Part shown: piece by piece, positions 33,647-40,884 of the stretch | Layout: every line of letters starts with the position of its first letter | Position numbering within the stretch: position 1 is the stretch's first letter | Assembly: GCA_035551615.1 (NCBI GenBank) | Contig: DASZNC010000127.1 | Coordinates: 1 to 51,277, forward strand | Direction: 5' to 3' | DNA from: JAKCDU01 sp035551615 | GTDB lineage: Bacteria > Actinomycetota > Acidimicrobiia > Acidimicrobiales > Palsa-688 | DNA: 51,277 nucleotides | Notes under the pieces: generated by a model | Told to the model about the DNA's origin: nothing | Databases searched by the model: none | What the model saw: the letters and a program-made list of their open reading frames with translations, nothing else | Translations under genes and position numbers: made by a program

Positions 33647-34162
33647 ATGAGCGATTTCCAAGCGGGCGCCGAATGGGAAGAGCAGCAGGAAAAGCAGGAG
33701 CAACACGAGGTGCACGAGGCCTACGAGCGGGGCGAGCATCACGAACGCCACGAGCACCACGAGCACCACGAAGCCTACGAGCACGGTCTCCAGCAGGGTG
33801 AGGAGCAGGCCGAGATGGATGCCTTCAGCCAGCAGGGCTACGGAGAGCAGGGCGGCTACGGCGGTCCGGGCGGATACGGCGAGCAGCAGCAGGGCTACGG
33901 CGAACAGGGTGGCTACGGCGAGCAGGGCGGCTACGGCGAGCAGGGTGGCTACGGCGAGCAGGGCGGCTACGGCGGCGGCCCCGGTGGCTACGGCGAGCAG
34001 CAGCAGGGCGGGTACGGAGAGCAGGGCGGCTACGGAGGATCACAGTCGGGCTACGGGGAGCAGGAGCCGTCCGACCAGTCCGACCAGTCCGGCGGGGGTG
34101 GCCTGCTCGGCCAGATCGGTCAGGACGTGAGTTCCGTGGAGAACCTCCTCGGCGACCTGTGA
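33647..34162 (+). CDS. low-complexity His/Glu-rich and Gly-Tyr-Gly repeat protein
   Basis: 171 aa, with AAGGAGG eleven bases before the ATG. Residues ~10-50 are Glu/His/Gln-rich (repeated HHE, HEHHE, EAYE). Residues ~62-138 are nine copies of YGEQ spaced by GG or QQ, with extra GGYGG units, encoded by near-perfect 18-bp DNA repeats. The last ~20 residues (GGLLGQIGQDVSSVENLL) look amphipathic. Composition resembles prion-like or FUS-type condensate-forming domains; His clusters could bind metals. No signal peptide. Function unknown. Confidence 0.8.
   Translation: MSDFQAGAEWEEQQEKQEQHEVHEAYERGEHHERHEHHEHHEAYEHGLQQGEEQAEMDAFSQQGYGEQGGYGGPGGYGEQQQGYGEQGGYGEQGGYGEQGGYGEQGGYGGGPGGYGEQQQGGYGEQGGYGGSQSGYGEQEPSDQSDQSGGGGLLGQIGQDVSSVENLLGDL
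33837..34062 (+). repeat. in-gene tandem repeats (18-bp GGCTACGGCGAGCAGGG-like units)
   Basis: Repeated units encode GGYGEQ with occasional insertions (GGP, QQ). Four consecutive near-identical copies lie at about 33894-33967. Expansion or contraction by slippage would keep the frame. Confidence 0.85.
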
Positions 34163-34178
34163 CCGCGCCATTCGGGTA

Positions 34179-34200
34179 GCGGGCCCCCGACCGGGCCCGC
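34179..34200 (+). terminator. GC hairpin after the GYGEQ gene
   Basis: Perfect arms GCGGGCCC and GGGCCCGC around CCGACC, 16 bases after the stop codon. No T tract follows. Confidence 0.55.
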
Positions 34201-34260
34201 CATCGCCCTCGGCCGGCACCACCCGTGCGGCGCGACCCATCCGGAGCACGCCCGGGCCAT

Positions 34261-34309
34261 CCATTGTGGTCAATACAACGTCATAGTGACGTTCTATTGA
34301 CCACAATGG
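34261..34309. promoter_or_regulatory. 49-bp near-perfect palindrome
   Basis: 23-bp arms with one mismatch around a TAG centre. The outer half-sites are CCATTGTGGTCAATA/TATTGACCACAATGG and the inner ones AACGTCA/TGACGTT. It lies 53 bp upstream of the oxidase start and is more AT-rich than its surroundings. Confidence 0.75.
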
Positions 34310-34362
34310 GAGCCGAGGAGACCCACCGACTCGGTTCATCGACCCGTCGGTAGAGTCGGCGG

Positions 34363-35418
34363 GTGCGGGTCTGCGACGTGGTTGTCATCGGTGCCGGCGT
34401 GATGGGATCGGCCACGGCCTGGTGGCTAGCCAGAGCCGGGCGCGACGTGGTGCTGCTGGAGCAGTTCGAAGCGGGCCATGTGCGGGCCAGTTCCCACGGG
34501 AGCACCCGGATCTTCCGGCTCGCCTACCCCGACGCCGGATACATCGAGATGGCGCGGTCGGCTCTCCCGCTGTGGCGGGAGCTGGAAGAAGACGCCGGCG
34601 TCGAGCTCCTCGTCACCACGGGCGGCATCGACTACGGAGCGGCCGAATCCGTCCGCTCCCTCGCGGATGCGCTGCAGCGGACGGCCGTGCCCCACGACGT
34701 GATCGATCCGTCCGACGCGGCCGCCCGGTGGCCGGGCTTCGCATTCGCCGGACCGGTGCTCTACCAACCGGATGCCGGAAGGCTGTGGGCCGACGAAGCG
34801 GTCCGGGCCCTGCACCGGCAGGCCGGCACCTACGGGGCGGCGGTGCGCTTCGAGGAGCCGGTCCGGGCGGTCGTGCCGGCAAATGACGACCAGGTACTGG
34901 TCACGACCGACGCCGACGAGTACCGGGCCCGGGTGGCCGTGGTCACGGCCGGCGCATGGGTCAGCAGCCTGCTCACCGGCGTCGTGGAGCTACCGATCCT
35001 CACCGTGACCCGGGAACAGGTGTTCCACTTCCCCACCCGGCTCGACGGCGATGCCGGCTGGCCCAGCTACATCCACCACAGCTCAGGTTTCATCTACGGG
35101 CTGCAGGGTCACGGTGACGAGGGAATCAAGGTCGCCGAGCACCACCGGGGGGCGATCACGACGGCCGACGGCCGATCTTTCGCGATCGACCAGGCCGGAC
35201 GCCAGCGGGTCGTCAATCATGTCAGGACCAATATGCCCGGACTGGATCCGACGCCGACCTCGGCCACGACCTGCCTCTACACCACCACGGCCGACGAATC
35301 GTTCGTCATCGAACGCCACGGGCCCATCGTCGTGGGCTCGCCGTGCTCCGGTCACGGGTTCAAGTTCGCCCCCTTGATCGGGCGCCATCTGGCCCATCTG
35401 GCCATGGCTGCGGGGTGA
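34363..35418 (+). CDS. FAD-dependent sarcosine / N-methyl amino-acid oxidase-like protein
   Basis: 351 aa. It has an N-terminal Rossmann FAD motif VVVIGAGVMGSATAWWLAR with acidic LLEQF, then ASSHGSTRIFRLAY typical of monomeric sarcosine oxidase. The C-terminal TTCLYTTTADESFVIERHG and SPCSGHGFKFAP match the family, and the Cys before SGHGFKF is the position of covalent flavin attachment. The enzyme oxidises an N-methyl or secondary amine to an imine with H2O2 production. It starts with GTG and stands alone behind the large palindrome. Confidence 0.9.
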   Translation: MRVCDVVVIGAGVMGSATAWWLARAGRDVVLLEQFEAGHVRASSHGSTRIFRLAYPDAGYIEMARSALPLWRELEEDAGVELLVTTGGIDYGAAESVRSLADALQRTAVPHDVIDPSDAAARWPGFAFAGPVLYQPDAGRLWADEAVRALHRQAGTYGAAVRFEEPVRAVVPANDDQVLVTTDADEYRARVAVVTAGAWVSSLLTGVVELPILTVTREQVFHFPTRLDGDAGWPSYIHHSSGFIYGLQGHGDEGIKVAEHHRGAITTADGRSFAIDQAGRQRVVNHVRTNMPGLDPTPTSATTCLYTTTADESFVIERHGPIVVGSPCSGHGFKFAPLIGRHLAHLAMAAG

Positions 35419-35430
35419 CCTCCGTCGCGG

Positions 35431-35541
35431 TCAACCACCTTCGGGCCCGGCGAAGTCGGTGTGGAGGCGCGTGAGTTTCGAGCTCTTGATGAGCCACCCG
35501 CCGTCGATCTTCTGGTAGGTCTCATGATGATGGCCGTGTCG
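35431..35541 (-). pseudogene. SnoaL/NTF2-like gene remnant
   Basis: The minus strand encodes HHHETYQKIDGGWLIKSSK then LTRLHTDFAGPEGG and a stop, the typical C-terminal strand pair of SnoaL-like (NTF2-fold) proteins. An in-frame TGA sits just upstream (35544-35542), and no start or N-terminal half is present. This is a decayed gene fragment; the rest of the 35419-35607 gap shows nothing else. Confidence 0.65.
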
Positions 35542-35607
35542 TCAAACGGACAGACCGCCACCCTCTGGTGAACACGCTCTGGTGGCGTCAACCCAGCATG
35601 TGAACCT

Positions 35608-36192
35608 TCAGTCCAGGGCCGTCGGCCACCACTGAGTCACCCAGGCCTCCCAGGTGGCGAAGCCGCTCGGTGGGGGGTCGATCTCCGTACTCTCGAGTTC
35701 GGCGCGGCTGGGCGCCTGGAAGCCCGGGGCCCACTTCACCAGGTCCTCCCGGGTCATGGCGAACGTGGTCGCTGCGTCGGTCAACGACCGGGCCTGAACC
35801 CGTCGCCACTGCTCCTCTCCGTCCACCTCGAGGTAGACGAGCTCGCTGATCGCCCCGACCGAGGCGGCCAGGGCTCTCAACGCCGACCGCTCGTCTCTCC
35901 CCCACACTCCGAAGTCGAGCACGACGCTCGTCCCGACCCGAAGCGCCGACAGCGCCAACCAGATCAACCGACCTTCCACGACGTTGCGCTTGCCCTCCGG
36001 CTGATCTTGCCCGAAGACGGGAATCATCCACTCATCCGGAGTCAGCCGGAGAGCGTTACCGTCCGCGGCGATCTCCCGCGCCCGAGTGGTTTTGCCCGAC
36101 GCCGGCAGCCCGACCATTACGAACATCGAGGGCGGGGTGTCCCGGCCTACGCTCGGGACCAGCGGCATGACCGGGACTGTACGGCCCGTCAC
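35608..36192 (-). CDS. P-loop AAA_33-type ATP-binding/kinase-like protein
   Basis: 194 aa. Walker A GLPASGKTT occurs near residue 28, followed by ALRLTPDEWM, VVLDFGVWGRDER (Walker B-like) and a lid region with several Arg. It resembles small zeta-toxin/chloramphenicol-kinase-like P-loop kinases; the substrate is unknown. GTG 36192, ATG 36168 and ATG 36126 (MFVMVGLPASGKT) are possible starts. Divergent from the MFS gene. Confidence 0.85.
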   Translation of the reverse strand: MTGRTVPVMPLVPSVGRDTPPSMFVMVGLPASGKTTRAREIAADGNALRLTPDEWMIPVFGQDQPEGKRNVVEGRLIWLALSALRVGTSVVLDFGVWGRDERSALRALAASVGAISELVYLEVDGEEQWRRVQARSLTDAATTFAMTREDLVKWAPGFQAPSRAELESTEIDPPPSGFATWEAWVTQWWPTALD

Positions 36193-36254
36193 CGGCGGGC
36201 GCCCGCCGATTTCCCGGAGCCGGCGCCGGGCGCCCCGTTAGGATTCGCCGGCAA

Positions 36255-37544
36255 ATGCGTTCCCTGCTGGCCGACATAGGCCCGCTGCGCCGCAGCGCCG
36301 CCTTCCGCCGGCTGTGGTTCGGCCTCTCCGTCACGTCGCTGGGCAGCCAACTCACGGTGGTCGGTGTCGCCTACCAGGCCTACCAGCTGACCCATTCCAC
36401 GGCCATGGTCGGTCTGGTCAGTCTGACCGGGTTGTTGCCGACCATCTTCGGATCCCTTGTGGGCGGAGCGGTCGCCGACGTCGTGGACCGCCGCCGCCTG
36501 CTGATCGTCACCCAGGTGCTCCTCGCTGCGGGCAGCGCCGCCCTGGCGGCCAACGCGCTGGCCCCGCATCCGCAGCTGTGGGTGTTGTTCGTGGCACCCA
36601 GCGCGACCGCCTGCCTTCAGGGGGTCGACTGGCCCACCCGGTTGGCTGTGGTCCCGATGCTGGTCGACGAGGGGGACCGTTCGAGCGCCTTCGCCCTGCA
36701 GTCGGTCGTGCAGAACCTGGCCGTCGTGGCCGGCCCCGCTCTGGCCGGCCTGCTGATCGCCGACCTGGGCCTGAAGTCGGTCTACCTGGCCGATGTGGCC
36801 TCGTATACCGGCACCTTCGTGGCCGCCGTACTGCTGCCTCCGTTGAAGCCGCAGGGAGATGGCCAGAGGACGGCCGGGCTCCGGTCGATCGTCGACGGCC
36901 TCCGTTTCCTGCGCACCGAGAACCTGCTGCTGGCCACGTTCGTCCTCGACCTGAACGCGATGGTGTTCGGCATGCCGAAGGCGGTCTTCCCGGCGCTCGG
37001 GATCCACCTGTTCCACGGCGGGGCCTCCACGGTCGGCCTGCTCTACGCAGCGCCCGGGGCCGGGGCGCTGGCGTCGTCGTTGCTGAGCGGTTGGGTGAAG
37101 CACATCACGGCGATGGGCCGGGCCCTGGTGGTGTGCATGCTCATCTGGGGTGGGGCCATCGCCCTGTTCGGCATCATCCCGGTGCTGTGGATCGGGCTGG
37201 TGCTCCTGGCCCTGGCCGGCGGCGCCGACATCATCGGCGGGGTGTTCCGGGTGGCCATCTTGCAGAAGGCCACCCCCGAGAACATGCAGGGCCGGCTCAG
37301 TGGGCTGTTCTTCGCTGCGGCCGTATCCGGCAACCGGCTGGGCGATGGAGAATCGGGTCTCGCGGCCACGGCCGGGGGCAGCCAGTTCGCAGTGTGGACG
37401 GGTGGGCTGGCCTGCATCCTGGGCACGGTTCTGCTGGCCTGGCGCATACCTCAGTTGTGGCGCCAGGACGGCCGGCCCGACCCGAAACTCGACCTCGCCG
37501 CGGTCGCCGGGTCAGCCCTGGTCCTGGACGACACGGCCGGTTGA
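36255..37544 (+). CDS. MFS transporter (EntS-like exporter type)
   Basis: 429 aa, about 12 membrane helices. The N-terminal FRRLWFGLSVTSLGSQLTVVG and the A-loop GAVADVVDRRRLLI are typical of the EntS/MFS_3 exporter group. It likely exports small molecules, but the substrate cannot be told. ATG 36255 has no strong Shine-Dalgarno. Confidence 0.92.
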   Translation: MRSLLADIGPLRRSAAFRRLWFGLSVTSLGSQLTVVGVAYQAYQLTHSTAMVGLVSLTGLLPTIFGSLVGGAVADVVDRRRLLIVTQVLLAAGSAALAANALAPHPQLWVLFVAPSATACLQGVDWPTRLAVVPMLVDEGDRSSAFALQSVVQNLAVVAGPALAGLLIADLGLKSVYLADVASYTGTFVAAVLLPPLKPQGDGQRTAGLRSIVDGLRFLRTENLLLATFVLDLNAMVFGMPKAVFPALGIHLFHGGASTVGLLYAAPGAGALASSLLSGWVKHITAMGRALVVCMLIWGGAIALFGIIPVLWIGLVLLALAGGADIIGGVFRVAILQKATPENMQGRLSGLFFAAAVSGNRLGDGESGLAATAGGSQFAVWTGGLACILGTVLLAWRIPQLWRQDGRPDPKLDLAAVAGSALVLDDTAG

Positions 37545-37608
37545 CGCCGGGGCCGGTTGTTTGACGGCATGATCATGGTCACGGAGATGGACAAAGGAGG
37601 GACCCTCG

Positions 37609-38346
37609 ATGGTCCAGGAAGTCTCGATACGCACGCATGACGGTGAGTGTCCGGCGTATGCCTTCACCCCGGCGACCGGAGGCCGGCACCCGGCGGTGAT
37701 CTTCTACATGGACGGGCTCGGGATCCGACCGACCCTCTTCGAGATGGGCCAGCGCCTGGCCGGCCTCGGTTACGTGGTGCTCCTCCCCGACCTGTTCTAT
37801 CGAGCCGGCCGCTATGAGCCGCTGGACCCGAAGGCGGTATTCGCCAGCGGCGACGTGCGCGGCGCGCTGGCCCACCTGTTCTCCTCGACCGACAACCGCA
37901 GGGCGGCGGCCGATACCCAGGCCTTCCTCGCCTACCTCGACACCCGTGACGACATCGCCGGGAGCCGGGTGGGCACGACCGGCTACTGCATGGGCGGAGC
38001 CATCTCCCTCACTGCCGCCGGTACCTATCCCGACCGGGTCGCCGCTGCCGCCAGCTTCCACGGCGGCAACCTGGCCTCCGATTCCGAGCTCAGCCCCCAC
38101 TTACTGGCGCCCCGTATGGCCGGACGGGTCTACGTCGCCGGCGCCGACAACGACAACTCCTACCCGCCGGAGATGGCCGACCGGCTGGAGCAGGCCCTCA
38201 GCGAGGCCGAAGTGGACCACCGCTGCGAGATCTACGAGGGAGCCCTGCATGGATGGACCATGGCCGACTTCCCGGTCTACAACCAGGACGCGGCCGAGCG
38301 TCACTGGGATGAACTGGCGACCTTGTTCGCCGGCACCCTGACGTAG
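37609..38346 (+). CDS. dienelactone hydrolase family protein
   Basis: 245 aa. The nucleophile is Cys in TTGYCMGGAIS, as in true dienelactone hydrolases; the catalytic Asp is in AGADNDNS and the His in GALHGWTM. AAAGGAGG precedes the ATG. The family hydrolyses dienelactones in chloro- or hydroxy-aromatic degradation, but many members have other ester substrates, and no aromatic pathway genes are nearby. Confidence 0.92.
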   Translation: MVQEVSIRTHDGECPAYAFTPATGGRHPAVIFYMDGLGIRPTLFEMGQRLAGLGYVVLLPDLFYRAGRYEPLDPKAVFASGDVRGALAHLFSSTDNRRAAADTQAFLAYLDTRDDIAGSRVGTTGYCMGGAISLTAAGTYPDRVAAAASFHGGNLASDSELSPHLLAPRMAGRVYVAGADNDNSYPPEMADRLEQALSEAEVDHRCEIYEGALHGWTMADFPVYNQDAAERHWDELATLFAGTLT

Positions 38347-38415
38347 AGCCAGTGTCGCCGGCGGCGTGCCATCATCGCCACCGCGGCTGGATCAGCGTAA
38401 AGGAGGCACGAAGAG

Positions 38416-39234
38416 TTGGCAGGCAAGGTGGCATTGGTGACGGGAGCCAGTCGGGGTATCGGTCGTTGCGGGGCCCTGGCCCTGGCCGCTCGGGGTTTCG
38501 ACCTGATCGTGACCGGGCGCACCGTCCACGAGGGAGACGGACGGATCGGTGACATCCCGCTGCCGGGCAGCTTGGAGAAGACCTGCGCAGAGGTGGAGGG
38601 AGTCGGCCGCAAGGCAATGGCGGTGCCCATGGACATCACCGATCGCCAGTCGATCCGTCGGGCCTGGAAACGAATCGAGGACGAGTGCGACCGGGTGGAT
38701 GTCCTGGTCAACAACGCCCCCTACTCGGGTCCCGGTGCCGACGCCCGGGTGCTCGACATCGATCTGGACATCGCCGCCGATATCTTCGCCGCCAACCACC
38801 TCCACCAGCTGCTGCTGACGCAGCTGGTGCTGCCGGGCATGCTGGCGCGCGGAGGAGGCACCATCATCAACCTGGGGTCGGGATCGGCGTTGGTGGCCCC
38901 GCCCGCCCCGGCCGGCCAGGGCGGCTGGAGCCTGGCCTACTGCGCCTCCAAGGCCGCCTTCCACCAGATCGCCGTCGTGGTGGACGTCGAATACCGCTCG
39001 GCCGGGATCCGGGCGTTCACCATGGAGCCGGGCTACACCATCACGGAGAAGGCCATCGCCTTGGACTACGACAACCGGATGGCGCAGGGCTTTCGCGGCG
39101 ATCCTCCCGAGGTGGCCGGCGCGGTCATCGGCTGGCTGGCCGATGCGACCGAGGCCGACCGGTTCGCCGGGCGCATGGTCCACGCCCAGGCGCTGTGCCA
39201 GGAACTCGGACTGCTGCCCGGCTGGCCGGCCTGA
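38416..39234 (+). CDS. short-chain dehydrogenase/reductase (SDR)
   Basis: 272 aa starting at TTG 38416 with AAAGGAGG 11 bases upstream. It has TGASRGIG cofactor motif near residue 10, VNNAPY (the NNAG position), catalytic Ser in LGSGSAL, and YCASK. It is probably an NAD(P)H-dependent oxidoreductase of unknown substrate. The rare TTG start is fixed by the Shine-Dalgarno and the MAGKVALVTGAS opening. Confidence 0.92.
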   Translation: MAGKVALVTGASRGIGRCGALALAARGFDLIVTGRTVHEGDGRIGDIPLPGSLEKTCAEVEGVGRKAMAVPMDITDRQSIRRAWKRIEDECDRVDVLVNNAPYSGPGADARVLDIDLDIAADIFAANHLHQLLLTQLVLPGMLARGGGTIINLGSGSALVAPPAPAGQGGWSLAYCASKAAFHQIAVVVDVEYRSAGIRAFTMEPGYTITEKAIALDYDNRMAQGFRGDPPEVAGAVIGWLADATEADRFAGRMVHAQALCQELGLLPGWPA

Positions 39235-39263
39235 CGGCCGCCCATCGCCGGCGGATACCACGC

Positions 39264-39687
39264 TCACTGGCCGGCAGGGATGTTGCCTTCCTGTGCCACG
39301 TACTGGGCCCGCCGGATCCACAGAGGGCTGTGATAAACGACCGTTCCGTCCGGAAAGGTCAGCTGCCCCCTACGGACCAGGCGCGACAGGCCGTTCCGGC
39401 TGTCGGCGCCGATCCGGGCGGCGCCGGGGCCCCTCGCATACTCGGCCAGGCGCTCACCTGGTCGATGGAACGGCCGGTCGCGGAACACATAGATACGGTT
39501 GTCGGTGACCAGGATGATCCGGTGGAAGTAGAAGCTGACCAGTGAGATGGCCAGCTCCAGCGCGTCGCCGACGGTCGGGATGAGTTTTGACGACATCCTC
39601 CACCAGTCCGAAGATCAACATCGTCCGCAGGTTGTTGAAGGTGAACGCCACGACCCGGTGCTGTCGGAATCGGCCGGCGCCGGGCAC
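39264..39687 (-). pseudogene. frameshifted small PH-like/unknown protein gene
   Basis: GTG 39687, two bases after the MOSC stop, opens MPGAGRFRQHRVVAFTFNNLR and runs to VEDVVK. At the AAAA run (TTTT on plus, 39585-39588) the sensible frame changes, and LIPTVGDALELAISLVSFYF then RIILVTDNRIYVFRD continue in the other frame to the stop at 39264. Dropping one A joins them into one ~140-aa protein. Either an indel or a sequencing error; a shorter 110-aa product from ATG 39596 is also possible. Confidence 0.65.
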
Positions 39688-39688
39688 G

Positions 39689-40345
39689 CTACGTCTGGCG
39701 CCCGATCCGCTCCCGCAGGGGTTCCCGCCATTCGGCGGCCAGCCGAGGGTGGCGGGCGGCCACCTCGACCAGATCCGGGTGCTCCAGGTGCCGGTCGGCC
39801 ATGGCCAGGTGGGCGGAGAAGACCGAGAGCGCTATCGGATCCCGTTCGATCACCTCCAACGGAGAACCGACCGTCACCGGCCCCGGCTCGATGACCCTCA
39901 GGTACCAGCCGGTCCGACCGGTGGTCCTCATCCGCACCTGAATATCGGACCGGCGACGGTACAAAGCCAGCTTGAAGCATGGCCAGCGCGGCTGGCAGAC
40001 CTCGACCACGGCGTCGTCCCAGCGCCAACGGTCGCCGATACAGACATCGCCCTCGGTGACCCCGCGGGTCGACAGGTTCTCGCCGAACGGGGCCGGCCCC
40101 AGTTCCTCCTGCAGGTCGCGCTCCCAGTCGGCCAGGTGCTCGCTGGGATAGACGTACACCGCCTTGTCCGGGCCGCCGTGGACAGCCAGGTCGGCCTGCC
40201 CGTCGCCGGCCAGATTGACCAGCGACAGCCACAGAACGGTGCCCGGCACCACCGGTTGCTTGCCGATCCCGCTGTAGACAGGCCGCCCGCGGTCATCCCC
40301 GAGCGGCTTCGGACAGCCGACGTTGACTGTCAGGACGTCGATCAT
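39689..40345 (-). CDS. MOSC domain protein (YiiM-like)
   Basis: 218 aa from ATG 40345. It has the MOSC signature VCQPRWPCFKL with the conserved Cys, HGGPDKAVYVYPSEHLADWE, FGENLSTRGVTEGDVCIGD and a C-terminal helical region. MOSC proteins carry sulfur for molybdenum-cofactor enzymes or reduce N-hydroxylated compounds; YiiM-type members do the latter with partner reductases. The frameshifted gene follows two bases later, so they form one transcript. Confidence 0.9.
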   Translation of the reverse strand: MIDVLTVNVGCPKPLGDDRGRPVYSGIGKQPVVPGTVLWLSLVNLAGDGQADLAVHGGPDKAVYVYPSEHLADWERDLQEELGPAPFGENLSTRGVTEGDVCIGDRWRWDDAVVEVCQPRWPCFKLALYRRRSDIQVRMRTTGRTGWYLRVIEPGPVTVGSPLEVIERDPIALSVFSAHLAMADRHLEHPDLVEVAARHPRLAAEWREPLRERIGRQT

Positions 40346-40381
40346 CCCCGGGACTCTAAGCAAGGCGGCGCCGGACCGGGA

Positions 40382-40717
40382 CTAGTTGGCGAGGGTCGAC
40401 ACCGCCTGATTGAGAAAGTCCACCGCCTGGGCCAGATAGTGCGGCCGCTGCTCGTCATTGTCGCCCTGCGCGTACGCGAACTGCTGGGTGGCCTGATCCA
40501 GATCGTTGACGGCCGCCGTGTACGGCTGGTTCCAGACCGAGCTACTCGGGATCTGCCACACGACCTGGCCCAACTCGTGCAGTTGGGCACTCAGGCCGTC
40601 GTAGATCGGCCACAGCTCGTTCTTGTCGCCCGTGAACGCCTGGATCTGCCGGCGCAGATCCTCGAGGGCGCGGCTGAACTGGAACCGCATGTCCTGAAGC
40701 TGATCATCGCTGTACAT
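40382..40717 (-). CDS. hypothetical helical protein
   Basis: 111 aa, nearly all helix-forming with heptad-like spacing (FQFSRALEDLRRQIQAF, AQLHELGQVVWQI, ATQQFAYAQGDN). No motif, signal peptide or membrane segment. It may be a four-helix-bundle partner protein. A GGGGGATC stretch precedes the ATG. I do not recognise a family. Confidence 0.65.
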   Translation of the reverse strand: MYSDDQLQDMRFQFSRALEDLRRQIQAFTGDKNELWPIYDGLSAQLHELGQVVWQIPSSSVWNQPYTAAVNDLDQATQQFAYAQGDNDEQRPHYLAQAVDFLNQAVSTLAN

Positions 40718-40838
40718 AGATCCCCCTGTCGCCCGGAGGCCGAGTGTAGGTAATCAGGTACAGGCGCAGGGCCGTGGAGAAGCGATTTCCGTGCCACCAC
40801 GCACACCGCCCCGACACCGAACCGGACGTGGCCGGGCC

Positions 40839-40870
40839 GGTCGCCGCCGGGAACGGGCCCGACGGCGACC
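40839..40870 (-). terminator. hairpin downstream of the SBP gene
   Basis: Arms GGTCGCCG and CGGCGACC (8 bp) around a 16-base loop, about 14 bases past the stop of the substrate-binding gene on the minus strand. Confidence 0.5.
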
Positions 40871-40884
40871 AATGACCGGCAGGA

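Noticed and set aside
33837..34062. Regular short repeats considered as a CRISPR array
   Set aside because: The repeats are in frame, encode GGYGEQ, and have no unique spacers.
35352..35591. 79-codon minus ORF over the SnoaL remnant
   Set aside because: It is in the wrong frame; the SnoaL-like peptide is read in another frame.
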